14,679 nucleotides of DNA. Source: Bacteroidales bacterium (GTDB lineage Bacteria > Bacteroidota > Bacteroidia > Bacteroidales > Bacteroidaceae). The notes beneath the pieces were generated by a model. It did not search any database and had not been told where the DNA came from. It saw only the letters and a program-made list of their open reading frames with translations. The stretch is taken from NCBI GenBank assembly GCA_004557285.1, contig SFEK01000044.1:1-14679 (forward strand), in the 5' to 3' direction. The position numbers and the translations under genes were made by a program. Positions within the stretch are counted from its first letter, which is position 1. Every line of letters begins with the position of its first letter. Below, in pieces: positions 1 to 7,397 of the stretch.

Positions 1-798
1 GTGGTCGTCTCGCCCCTGTCGAGCCGGGAGCTGTACACCATGGGCCAGCACACCATTCCCAGTGATACGGTCTGCTTCCCCGCCAAGCTGATGCACGGCC
101 ATGTGATCTCGCTGATCAAGGATGGGGTCGATGCCATTTTCTACCCCTGTATGTCGTATAACTTCGATGAAAAGCTGGGCGACAACCATTATAACTGCCC
201 GGTGGTCGCCTATTATCCCGAGGTGATTGCGGCCAATACCCCCGACCTGGAGGGTGTTCCCTTCATCAAGGAGTACCTGGGCGTGCATCGCCGCAAGGAT
301 TTCCCTCTGCATCTGCTGTACGCGCTCGCCGACTATTTCCCCGGCATCACGCTGGAGGAAGTGGGCAAGGCCTGCAAGGCCGCCTACGAAGCCTATGACG
401 AGTACCGCGAAAATGTGCGCCGCGAAGGGGAACGGATCATTGCCAGGGCCCGCGAAAAGGGTATGCCCATCATTGTCCTCAGCGGCCGGCCCTATCACCT
501 GGATCCGGAGATCAACCACGGCATCGACAAGCTGATCACCAGCATGGGCGCCGCCGTGATCAGCGAGGACTGCATCAGCGGCAAAATCAAGAATTTCGGT
601 GAACGTCAGGCACAAGACTCGTTCTCTGACACCACCTTCAAGCGTTTCGACGGCGGTCTGCGCATCGGCTGCGGCGTGGGCTACGACCTGTTCTATGCCG
701 ACCTGTCATACGACATCGGCCTGAGCAACATCTGCCACGACACTTTCGACACCTCGCACAATGGCTGCCTCTACCTCAACTTCGGTGTGAACTTCTAA
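1..798 (+). CDS. Chimeric, 5'-partial ORF: 2-hydroxyacyl-CoA dehydratase activase-type protein joined to an outer-membrane barrel C-terminus
   Basis: The frame is open from the first base, so the GTG there is not a real start; the gene enters from upstream. Residues 1-193 match the interior of the very large (about 1400-residue) activase/DUF2229 proteins related to 2-hydroxyglutaryl-CoA dehydratase. Visible marks are Cys25 in a PSDTVCFPAK motif, Cys50 in FYPC, Cys66 in HYNCP, and the SGRPYHLDPEINHGIDKL motif at 161-178. These are cytosolic Fe-S/ATP-type enzymes. From about residue 194 the character changes completely: alternating hydrophobic and aromatic strands (GLRIGCGVGYDLFYADLSYD) ending in NFGVNF-stop, the classic terminal strands of a Bacteroidales outer-membrane beta-barrel protein. 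Neither half is complete, and the fusion makes no functional sense. Both family assignments are firm; whether the join exists in the cell is doubtful. Confidence 0.8.
   Translation: MVVSPLSSRELYTMGQHTIPSDTVCFPAKLMHGHVISLIKDGVDAIFYPCMSYNFDEKLGDNHYNCPVVAYYPEVIAANTPDLEGVPFIKEYLGVHRRKDFPLHLLYALADYFPGITLEEVGKACKAAYEAYDEYRENVRREGERIIARAREKGMPIIVLSGRPYHLDPEINHGIDKLITSMGAAVISEDCISGKIKNFGERQAQDSFSDTTFKRFDGGLRIGCGVGYDLFYADLSYDIGLSNICHDTFDTSHNGCLYLNFGVNF
571..585. other. Probable junction between two unrelated coding sequences
   Basis: Activase homology stops after the ISEDCIS residues (codon 193) and barrel-like sequence begins at about GKIK (codon 194 onward), without loss of frame. The 7-base string ATCAGCG occurs at 559-565 and again at 574-580, giving microhomology beside the join. 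Aspartate codons are 6 GAT and 6 GAC before the join, but 8 of 8 GAC after it, and GAC also dominates in the rest of the window. The position is set by family recognition by eye and is accurate to perhaps 10 codons. Confidence 0.65.
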
Positions 799-820
799 GT
801 TTTTCACCCCCATAAACATG

Positions 821-897
821 TCCACCTGCATGGTTGAAAACGGTCAGCAAAAGACCGTCATTACCAATGAAATTCAACCATACAAGTGGATTTTTGT
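821..897 (+). terminator. Two-tier hairpin terminator after the barrel fragment
   Basis: An 18-base arm (821-838, TCCACCTGCATGGTTGAA) pairs with 873-890 (TTCAACCATACAAGTGGA) with only two mismatches. Inside it is a second perfect 6-bp hairpin (ACGGTC 840-845 with GACCGT 853-858, loop AGCAAAA). A T-run starts directly at 891 (TTTTTGTC, then six more T). The position, 22 bases after the stop at 798, suits an intrinsic terminator for the outer-membrane gene. The unusually long enclosed segment could also be a small mobile palindrome. Confidence 0.6.
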
Positions 898-905
898 CTT
901 TTTTC

Positions 906-936
906 TTTCCATATCACAACTTTTTTATTATTTTTG
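906..936 (+). promoter_or_regulatory. Promoter candidate for the TPR/LuxR regulator
   Basis: TATTTTTG at 929-936 is an exact match to the Bacteroidetes -7 element TAnnTTTG. Nineteen bases upstream, TTTC (906-909) matches three of four bases of the -33 TTTG. Transcription would start near 943 and give a leader of about 65 bases before the ATG at 1008. Confidence 0.5.
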
Positions 937-1007
937 CATCCTGCGACAGCAATCACCGTGTCAATCCGCAAGAAACGGACAAAAGAGAAAGAAAAACTAC
1001 ATTATAT

Positions 1008-2756
1008 ATGAAATTGAGATTATCATGTGTGCGCATGGTCCTACTCATTGTCATGACAATGGTATCGGCCGGCATACAGGCGTACCCCTATTTCTTCAAG
1101 CCCATCAACCAGGGATTTGACGACATCGCCCGAAAACTGGCACAGCTCGACTTTGAAAACAAGCGCACACACATCACCGAAGACCAACTGGCACAACTGG
1201 AAAAAATCGCAGCCAAAAGCTCTGACAACCAGCTCAAGGCGCGCGCCATGTTCTGGCGTGTGCGCTCCACACAGATGGATGCACAGCCCCCCAAATGCAT
1301 CGAAATCCTCGAAAAAGCCAGAACACTCTGCAGTTCGGAATACGACTACGACCTGGCCTGCATCGACTACCAGTTGGCCGGCAACTACGACCGCATGGGG
1401 CGCTACCTCGATGCCTACACATTGCTGCAGAGCACGCTGCCCGTGTTTGAACGCCACGAGGACTACTATTTCCTGGGCAATGCCTATCTGCTTCTGGCAC
1501 AGTTGTTTATCGACATCGAAGACACCGACAACGTGACCAAACACCTGCAGCAGGCCAAGGAAGCCTACCGCAAGGTCGGGTTTCCGCTCAACCGCATCTA
1601 TTTCTTTGAAGCCTTCCTGGCCAAGGGCGAAAACAAGAAATTCAAGCTCTACCAGCAGTCAGTCACACACGACGGCTCCGACTGGGGCATGGACATCCAG
1701 GCCCTGTGCGCCATGTCGGAACTCAAACTGAAGATGGGCCAACCACAAGAAGCCCTCGCCTTTGTTGACAAGGCCGACCGCCTGCTCGACCGGATGTCGC
1801 CCGGCAACACACTGTTCCGCAGCATGGTGGCCGTGACCAGGGCAACGGTGCTCTATCACAGGGGAGAAATGATGCAGGTGAAAAGCATTCTGATGAACGA
1901 AATGGCACATGCCGAACTGCTTGCCGGCGAGAAACTGCTCTCCACCATCTACGAACTGCTGTGGAGGGTGAACGAGCAGCAGGGCAACGAGCGCGATGCC
2001 TACCAATACCTCAAGCTCTACCAGCAGGAATACAAGCGCATGGGCGACTCCATACGCAGCCAGGACATCCCCAAGGCACAGGCCCGCGAGGCCATTGCCC
2101 GCCACAACGACTCCATACGCCTGCTGGAGCAGGATGCCGAGTTGAGCCGCCGTTTCATGTATATGAGCATTCTGGTGTGCGTGGTGGTGCTGTTGGTGTG
2201 TGCCGTGCTGTTTGTGTATTTCCGCCAGCGACTGAAAATCAAGAAAGTGGAAAACCGCGAACTGCGCAACAACCTGCAGCAGGAGGCCCTCATCTATAGC
2301 ATGAACCGCAAGAACTTTGAGCAAGACATCAAGCAGAAAGAGTGCGAAATCAGTTCGTCCACCCTGCTGCTGGCCAACAAAAACGAGGTGTTGCAGCAAA
2401 TCAGCGACATCACACGCAAATACCAGGAGATGGGAAGCATTCCGGCTGAATATGTCAAGCAGGTGAACGACGTGATTGGCGACTCGCTGAAAAACGACGA
2501 CGAGTGGCAACGCTTCAAACTGCATTTCGACAGCGTTCACCCCGACTTTTTCGTCAAGCTCAAGGAGGCCGGCACAGGGCTCACCGAGAACGACCTGCGC
2601 CTCTGCGCCTACATCCGCATCGGCATGCGTGCCAAGCAGATTGCCGAAATGCTGTCGGTCAGTCCTGACAGCGTGAACAGCAACCGCTATCGCCTGCGCA
2701 AGAAACTGAAGATACAAAAGGGTGACAGTCTCGACGACTTTATCCGAAAAATATAG
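1008..2756 (+). CDS. Membrane-anchored TPR protein with C-terminal LuxR-type helix-turn-helix, probable transcriptional regulator
   Basis: The frame is open from 834, but the ATG at 1008 is chosen because a good signal/anchor sequence follows at once (MKLRLSCVRMVLLIVMTMVSAGIQA) and the upstream extension overlaps the promoter and terminator. The protein has 582 residues. Residues 26-350 are helical with TPR-like spacing (YDYDLACIDYQLAGNYDRMG, AYLLLAQLFIDIED, ALAFVDKADRLLD). A transmembrane helix lies at about 384-406, then a charged coiled coil to about 470. The C-terminus (about 525-575) reads LTENDLRLCAYIRIGM, then KQIAEMLSVSPDSVNSNRYRLRKKL, the LuxR/GerE-like helix-turn-helix found at the end of many Bacteroidetes TPR regulators. 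The layout suggests a periplasmic sensor domain passing a signal through the membrane to a cytoplasmic DNA-binding domain, without a kinase. The target is unknown; the convergent secreted-protein locus is a reasonable guess. Confidence 0.85.
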   Translation: MKLRLSCVRMVLLIVMTMVSAGIQAYPYFFKPINQGFDDIARKLAQLDFENKRTHITEDQLAQLEKIAAKSSDNQLKARAMFWRVRSTQMDAQPPKCIEILEKARTLCSSEYDYDLACIDYQLAGNYDRMGRYLDAYTLLQSTLPVFERHEDYYFLGNAYLLLAQLFIDIEDTDNVTKHLQQAKEAYRKVGFPLNRIYFFEAFLAKGENKKFKLYQQSVTHDGSDWGMDIQALCAMSELKLKMGQPQEALAFVDKADRLLDRMSPGNTLFRSMVAVTRATVLYHRGEMMQVKSILMNEMAHAELLAGEKLLSTIYELLWRVNEQQGNERDAYQYLKLYQQEYKRMGDSIRSQDIPKAQAREAIARHNDSIRLLEQDAELSRRFMYMSILVCVVVLLVCAVLFVYFRQRLKIKKVENRELRNNLQQEALIYSMNRKNFEQDIKQKECEISSSTLLLANKNEVLQQISDITRKYQEMGSIPAEYVKQVNDVIGDSLKNDDEWQRFKLHFDSVHPDFFVKLKEAGTGLTENDLRLCAYIRIGMRAKQIAEMLSVSPDSVNSNRYRLRKKLKIQKGDSLDDFIRKI

Positions 2757-2781
2757 GTGGCCGAATATTTCAGCCACCTAT
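2746..2781 (-). terminator. Shared terminator stem between convergent genes
   Basis: ATAGGTGGC (2753-2761) and GCCACCTAT (2773-2781) form a perfect 9-bp stem with an 11-base loop. Read on the minus strand the stem is followed by ATATTTTT (from the + strand A-run ending at 2752), so it is a good intrinsic terminator for the minus-strand operon. On the plus strand no T-run follows, so it would only be a 3' stem for the regulator mRNA. The stem contains the regulator's TAG stop codon. Confidence 0.6.
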
Positions 2782-2799
2782 CTGTTATTGTTCCATCAA

Positions 2800-2818
2800 C
2801 GGCAGTTGTCCACTGCCG
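2800..2818. other. Small perfect hairpin in the convergent spacer
   Basis: CGGCAGT (2800-2806) pairs with ACTGCCG (2812-2818) around a 5-base loop. It lies 10 bases after the minus-strand stop codon. No T-run follows on either strand, so it may stabilise the 3' end of the minus-strand mRNA rather than terminate it. Confidence 0.35.
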
Positions 2819-2827
2819 CAATCATCC

Positions 2828-4615
2828 TTACATCACGATTTTCTTGCCGTTGACGATTTTGATGCCCTTGGCACCTTTGTACACACGCTGGCCCATGATG
2901 TTGTACATCACGTTGTTGCCGGCCTTGCTCGCTGTAGCCACGGAGCCTATGCCTGAGGTGATGCCTGTGATTTCCACCTTGTCGGCATTCACCACGATGC
3001 CGTTCTTGTCGAGCAACATCACCACCAGTTCGGTGTTTTCCTTCTCCAGTACATTCTCCGGCCACTCCATCTCATAGCTGTGCGAGAAACGGTCGCCCTC
3101 GTTCACCGTCTCAGGAATGATGCCACTGACGCCGTCGTAGCCGGGGAAGATGGCCCGCGCCACATCCTGATACCACATGTCTTCGGCCTTGATCACCGAC
3201 GGTTTCTTTTCATAGCCACCCATCTCGCCATAGGCATTGCCCGCATAATAGTTGTTCTGCTCATAGCCTGTGGGCACGTTGTCGGCCAGTCCCAACTGCT
3301 CATGCGTGCGGTGCACGTCATTCTCCAGCAGCACATACACCAGTTTGTAGTCGGCGTTCTGCACGTCGGCGGCAAAATGCACGTCGGTCTCAGCCTTGAT
3401 GTTGCCCGTTGTCTCGTCGCAGGTTGCAGTCAGGCTGATGCCACAGATGTTCATCCTGCCATTGCGGATGGTGTTGTAGGTGGTGTACATCTCCAGCGGG
3501 TCGATGCTGTACAAGGCGTTGCGGTTCATCACACAATGCGGATAGCCCGAGATGCCGCAGCGTGAGAACAGCGTGTTGAGATAGTCTTCCACGCCGTCGG
3601 CCATGGCATCAGTCCAGTTGGCCGAACTGCTGTGCACGGCGATGCCGATAAATGAGTCGGGGTAATTCTCCTTCATTTGGGCCATCGACACGATGCCACG
3701 GATGCAATAGCCGCACCAGGTGCCCGTCACCTCTTCAGACACGATTTTCCAAGGATAGGCCGACACACGTCCGCTCACACCTGTAGAGTCGGCGCCACTC
3801 TTCACCCACACGGCATAGTCGAGCGTCTCGTTGCGGTCGATGTGGAAAGTCTGGTCAAGGATGAAGTCAGTTTTCTTGCCCACCTTCAGCACCCCGTCGA
3901 AATGCTGTTCAAACCGCTGTTCGCCGATGGCATAGCCCACGGTATAGCCCGTCACCTCCTGGTCGCCGGCGGCAAACACTGAGCCTGTGAGCTTCAGGTC
4001 GCCATATTCATAGATGACCCTGGTCAATCCGGTTTTCAGTCCCACAGCCGACGGCACGCCCACGAAGATGTCGTCCACATAGAGGCAAGCCTTGTCCTTG
4101 CTGTCGTTGACAAAGGCGATATACACGGTCTGCCCTGCATAGTCGGCCAGGCTCACCTCGTGACGGGTCCATTCAGCATTCTCCTTGGAGGTCTGGAAGA
4201 GCGGTGCCGTCTTGTCAAAACACTCGATGCCAGAGCCTGTTGTAGAGACATACACCTTGTAGCCGTCGCGATAGTCTTTGTCGCTGGCCTTGGCCCTCCA
4301 GGAGAGCACAGCCTTGGCCTCTTTCACGTTGACGGGCGGCGTGATCATCCAGTCGTCGCTCTGCCCCGCGTTCTTGTACCACGAAGTGCTGGCGGCCACC
4401 ATGTTGCCGTTATTGCCCTCGTCGGCAGCCACCCATGGCGTGCCCACGGCAAATCCCAGTTTCTGCATGTCGGTCGATGGTGTGCGCCCGTCGTTGTCAA
4501 CCAAGGTGAATGTCGAGGGAATGCCCTCGCTGAAGTCGGTCATCAGGTAAGTGTCTTGTGCCTGTGCTGTGGCGAGCGAAGCTGCTGCACACAGCGTGAA
4601 AATCATTTTTTTCAT
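2828..4615 (-). CDS. Exported cleaved-adhesin plus Omp28/thioredoxin-like protein
   Basis: The protein has 595 residues, counted from the ATG at 4615 (MKKMIF), which gives a normal signal peptide cut near AQA/QDTY; an in-frame ATG at 4630 would add only five residues. Residues about 22-187 form a cleaved-adhesin/choice-of-anchor J jelly-roll (LMTDFSEGIPSTFTLVDNDG, DDWMITPPVNV, YIAFVND, LYVDDIFVG). Residues about 290-390 resemble Omp28-related thioredoxin-like proteins: EEVTGTWCGYC with the CxxC pair Cys301/Cys304, then GISGYPHCVMNR, where Pro359 sits at the expected cis-proline. The C-terminus (YNIMGQRVYKGAKGIKIVNG, then KKIVM) is a short T9SS-like tail. A surface or periplasmic thiol-disulfide role is inferred. 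It lies 27 bases downstream of the M6 protease gene on the same strand, so it is probably co-transcribed and may help fold or modify its partner. Confidence 0.85.
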   Translation of the reverse strand: MKKMIFTLCAAASLATAQAQDTYLMTDFSEGIPSTFTLVDNDGRTPSTDMQKLGFAVGTPWVAADEGNNGNMVAASTSWYKNAGQSDDWMITPPVNVKEAKAVLSWRAKASDKDYRDGYKVYVSTTGSGIECFDKTAPLFQTSKENAEWTRHEVSLADYAGQTVYIAFVNDSKDKACLYVDDIFVGVPSAVGLKTGLTRVIYEYGDLKLTGSVFAAGDQEVTGYTVGYAIGEQRFEQHFDGVLKVGKKTDFILDQTFHIDRNETLDYAVWVKSGADSTGVSGRVSAYPWKIVSEEVTGTWCGYCIRGIVSMAQMKENYPDSFIGIAVHSSSANWTDAMADGVEDYLNTLFSRCGISGYPHCVMNRNALYSIDPLEMYTTYNTIRNGRMNICGISLTATCDETTGNIKAETDVHFAADVQNADYKLVYVLLENDVHRTHEQLGLADNVPTGYEQNNYYAGNAYGEMGGYEKKPSVIKAEDMWYQDVARAIFPGYDGVSGIIPETVNEGDRFSHSYEMEWPENVLEKENTELVVMLLDKNGIVVNADKVEITGITSGIGSVATASKAGNNVMYNIMGQRVYKGAKGIKIVNGKKIVM

Positions 4616-4642
4616 AGATATTGAATACATGTTGTTGTTCGA

Positions 4643-7135
4643 TTATTTGGTCATTTTCTTGGCGGCTGTGCCCTTTTTCACGATGTAGAGACCCCGCTGA
4701 GGCAGTCCGTTGTAGCGTCGGCCGTCCAAGGTGTAATACAGTTCCGTACCGTGCTCACCATTGTCAGCGACATTCGGCCGACCGATGCCCAATGTCTCTT
4801 CGGTAAACACCTGATATTCTTCAGAAACCATCGATGTAGCCTCATCGTTCTTGGCTTTCACCGTGAAGGCATAGCAAGCCTGTGGGTCAAGGTTTTCAAA
4901 TCTGTATTGAGTGTCGGTCACATCCTTCACCTCATGGTTTTCGGCATGGTAGAAGTTGTTGTCTTCCACCTCGCCCTCTACGAATTCGATGTCGCCGGTC
5001 ACGGCCACCTCCTTCATGTTGTCAAATTCAACCTCCTGGTCGCCGCGCACCACCACGATGCTGTCGATGAAGGCCCGCTCCTTGTTCACCTCGAATGTGA
5101 CGGGTGTCTTGGAGAAACCGCCGTTGAAGCGGAACACGTATGTGCGCGCTGCGCTGGTGAGTCGTGTCTTGCCCTGCTGTCCGTTGGCCGACACGGTAAA
5201 CACGGGTTGTTTGCCGTCGGCCGACTTCACGGTGACAGCCACGGCGAAATTCCCGTCATAACGGTGCAGGTCAAGTTCGGGAGTGGTCAGGTGTCCGCTG
5301 GTTCCTGTCTTGCCCACCTGGCACCAGCCATTGTCAATGGTAGCGTTTTCGCTTTCCCATCCTGCCGGCATGTCGTTGAAGCCCTGCTGCAGCGCCACCC
5401 CAAGTTCAGACACATAGCGCAGGCGGTAGATGGCCAGGTCGTAAGCAGTAGCCTTGTCAACCGGTGCCCAGCTGGCCAAGAACGATTTGTCGGTTATCTC
5501 GTTGGCAGAGAGAGCCTTTGGTGTTTTCAGACAGTTGGGCATGAAGTTGAAGCTCACCACGCCATCCTCGTTTTTGATGTCAGTCACCCATTTCACGAAA
5601 GTCTCCCCCGTATAAGGTGTTGCTGCCGGTGTGCTTTCGGCGGTGAAGCAGTCGTTTTTCGAGAAGGGTGATTTTTTCATCGGATAGAGGTCATGTTTTT
5701 CTGTATCACTCCCTTTGAGCACATCATAGGTTTTCTCGTTGTCGGCGGCCACCATGGTGGCACGGGGATGCTTGGTGTCATTGTTCACCACGTTGCGGCT
5801 CCAGGCCCCCGGCTCAAAGTCAACGTGGGTTATCATCATGCCCGAGCCTTTGATGTGGGCGTCCCATCCCTCCTGCTGTCGGTTTTCGAGCAGGTAGAAT
5901 TCATTGGGGTTTCTGGTGGAGAGCAGATAGGCCTCGTTGCTGTCGGCCACGGGCAGCAGCTGCATCAGGTCTTCGGGCTCGCTGATTGCCGTCGGCGTGA
6001 GCCATCCCAGTGTCCAGCGTTCAAAGGCGTTATAGGCAGGCGGCGTATGACAGTTGTTGTTGTAGGCCCCATAGTCCATGATGTCGTAGCTGCCAAACTG
6101 GTAGTCGGTGGCATCGTCGGTGTTGTAGTGGTCGGCCAGTCCCAGCACATGTCCGAATTCGTGGCACACCGTGCCTATACCTGCCGACGAGGTGCCACTG
6201 TTGCCGTCGAGTTCGGCCGAGCAGGCATACGTGTCGATGGTCTTGCCGTCGATGGTCAGGTTGATGCTGAAGCTCGACAACTGGTATTTGTGTGGCCAGA
6301 TGGTATTGGAGGGGGCACCGGCGTTCTGTCCGTAACCGGCAAAGATGACATAAACCATGTCCACCTTGCCGTCGCCATCGCCATCGTATTGGTTGAAATC
6401 CACCAGTCTGTCGTCGCTCGCCTTCTGGCAGGCGTCCTTGATCATCTCGCCCACATGCACATCCGTGCCCTGCATATAGTCGTCGTTGCCGTAATAGCTG
6501 CTGGTGCGGGTCAGCCTGACAGGACCTATCACATCAAACTGCGGTTCAAACAATCCTGCCGACTGCGCCACGAAATAATCCCTGGCACTGCCTGTGGCCC
6601 CGTCATCAGCAAACCCTTCCTCGTTGAGCATGCGGTGATGGAAGTCTTGGTCGAGCGTGAACGTGATGTCGGCAAACTCCACCAGCAGCACGGGGCATTT
6701 ACCCTTGCCAACGGTGGGAAAACTGCCTATCTTGAAGTTGCCGTGGTCGTTTCCCTTGTCGTCGGCAGTCCTGGCCACAGGAGCCTTGCGCATGGCAGAG
6801 GCAGCGTCATCCTCCTGATATATGGCAATGTTGTTCTCACGGATAAAATCCAGCTCGCTCTTGCTGCGCTGGTCGTGCACCATCGGAGCACCCAGCATCG
6901 TGGGTTGTCCGTCGGCATTGTGATACACATAGCGGAAAGCTCCTTGCCCGTCCTGTGCGATGCGGTAGCCGTCGGCGGTCAGATAAACATGGTGGTGCTC
7001 GTCGCCTTGCAGATAGAAGGTCACGGTGGTACCGTCGGGCTGTTTGGCACTGAGGGCACCCCTCTTGGCCGGAACAGCCATCATGCTACCTGCACAGAGC
7101 AGGGCCGCAACCGATAGAATGGTTTTCTTTTTCAT
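4643..7135 (-). CDS. Exported M6-family metalloprotease with split FN3 and T9SS-like tail
   Basis: The protein has 830 residues and a signal peptide at 1-20 (MKKKTILSVAALLCAGSMMA). The zinc-protease motif HEFGHVLGLAD at 325-335 fits HExxHxxGxxD with Glu326 catalytic, and DIMDYG (351-356) is a Met-turn-like segment; together these identify the immune-inhibitor-A/M6 family. An Asp-rich DGDGDGKVD loop (251-259) looks like a calcium site, as is common in M6 enzymes. After the catalytic domain (about 140-530) an FN3-like domain begins at 538, is interrupted by a jelly-roll at about 575-700, and resumes at about 735-780. The tail (YYTLDGRRYNGLPQRGLYIV and a basic end) resembles T9SS sorting domains. 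A secreted protease acting on host or dietary protein is likely; the substrate is unknown. It is the first gene of a two-gene operon and is transcribed divergently from the large adhesin. Confidence 0.9.
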   Translation of the reverse strand: MKKKTILSVAALLCAGSMMAVPAKRGALSAKQPDGTTVTFYLQGDEHHHVYLTADGYRIAQDGQGAFRYVYHNADGQPTMLGAPMVHDQRSKSELDFIRENNIAIYQEDDAASAMRKAPVARTADDKGNDHGNFKIGSFPTVGKGKCPVLLVEFADITFTLDQDFHHRMLNEEGFADDGATGSARDYFVAQSAGLFEPQFDVIGPVRLTRTSSYYGNDDYMQGTDVHVGEMIKDACQKASDDRLVDFNQYDGDGDGKVDMVYVIFAGYGQNAGAPSNTIWPHKYQLSSFSINLTIDGKTIDTYACSAELDGNSGTSSAGIGTVCHEFGHVLGLADHYNTDDATDYQFGSYDIMDYGAYNNNCHTPPAYNAFERWTLGWLTPTAISEPEDLMQLLPVADSNEAYLLSTRNPNEFYLLENRQQEGWDAHIKGSGMMITHVDFEPGAWSRNVVNNDTKHPRATMVAADNEKTYDVLKGSDTEKHDLYPMKKSPFSKNDCFTAESTPAATPYTGETFVKWVTDIKNEDGVVSFNFMPNCLKTPKALSANEITDKSFLASWAPVDKATAYDLAIYRLRYVSELGVALQQGFNDMPAGWESENATIDNGWCQVGKTGTSGHLTTPELDLHRYDGNFAVAVTVKSADGKQPVFTVSANGQQGKTRLTSAARTYVFRFNGGFSKTPVTFEVNKERAFIDSIVVVRGDQEVEFDNMKEVAVTGDIEFVEGEVEDNNFYHAENHEVKDVTDTQYRFENLDPQACYAFTVKAKNDEATSMVSEEYQVFTEETLGIGRPNVADNGEHGTELYYTLDGRRYNGLPQRGLYIVKKGTAAKKMTK

Positions 7136-7175
7136 GTCGTTAAGTTTTTTAGGTTTTCGTAATATTTTCTGGTTG

Positions 7176-7183
7176 CAAAGTTA
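7176..7183 (-). promoter_or_regulatory. -7 element of the protease operon promoter
   Basis: The minus strand reads TAACTTTG followed by CA, an exact TAnnTTTG match. Transcription would start near 7169 and leave a leader of about 33 bases before the protease ATG at 7135. No TTTG stands at the usual spacing upstream; the nearest is 26 bases away (7210-7213), so activator dependence is possible. Confidence 0.5.
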
Positions 7184-7214
7184 CTAATATTATATTATTG
7201 TAAATATAACAAAA

Positions 7215-7324
7215 TGTCACTATTTTACATGACAACCTGCCAAAACCATATAGATAAAAAATGACAGCCCCAATTTTTCTGTCATTTTAATACATTTCTA
7301 CCTATTTATTGATTAATTTTGTCA
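7215..7324. promoter_or_regulatory. Cluster of five TGTCA/TGACA half-sites between divergent genes
   Basis: TGTCA occurs at 7215-7219, 7280-7284 and 7320-7324, and its complement TGACA at 7230-7234 and 7262-7266. Two copies sit inside a perfect 10-bp inverted repeat (AAAATGACAG 7258-7267 and CTGTCATTTT 7279-7288, 11-base spacer). The last copy overlaps the -33 element of the adhesin promoter. The motif is absent from the 799-1007 and 12129-12435 intergenic regions. Operator function is inferred from position and repetition only. Confidence 0.4.
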
Positions 7325-7348
7325 TCGGAAATTTGAAAAATAATTTTG
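7318..7348 (+). promoter_or_regulatory. Promoter of the 1576-residue adhesin gene
   Basis: TTTG at 7318-7321 and TAATTTTG at 7341-7348 are separated by exactly 19 bases, a full match to the Bacteroidetes sigma-ABfr consensus. The start point would lie near 7354, giving a leader of about 43 bases. A second TAATTTTG (7314-7321) overlaps the -33 element and could be an alternative -7. Confidence 0.65.
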
Positions 7349-7397
7349 GCTAAGAAAATCATTCACCATCATCATTCATTAAAAAAATTACACTATT

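Noticed and set aside
834..1007. N-terminal extension of the regulator to an upstream ATG at 834
   Set aside because: It would translate through the terminator palindrome and the -7 element and bury the signal sequence. The ATG at 1008 fits better.
1659..2777. Long open frame (372 codons) opposite the regulator gene
   Set aside because: It is antisense to a gene with clear TPR, membrane and helix-turn-helix features. It arises from the GC-rich third codon positions and has a His/Val-rich, domain-free translation.
5693..7117. 474-codon plus-strand frame opposite the M6 protease
   Set aside because: The minus strand carries the HEFGH catalytic motif and a signal peptide. The plus frame has only low-complexity Val/His/Gly-rich sequence.
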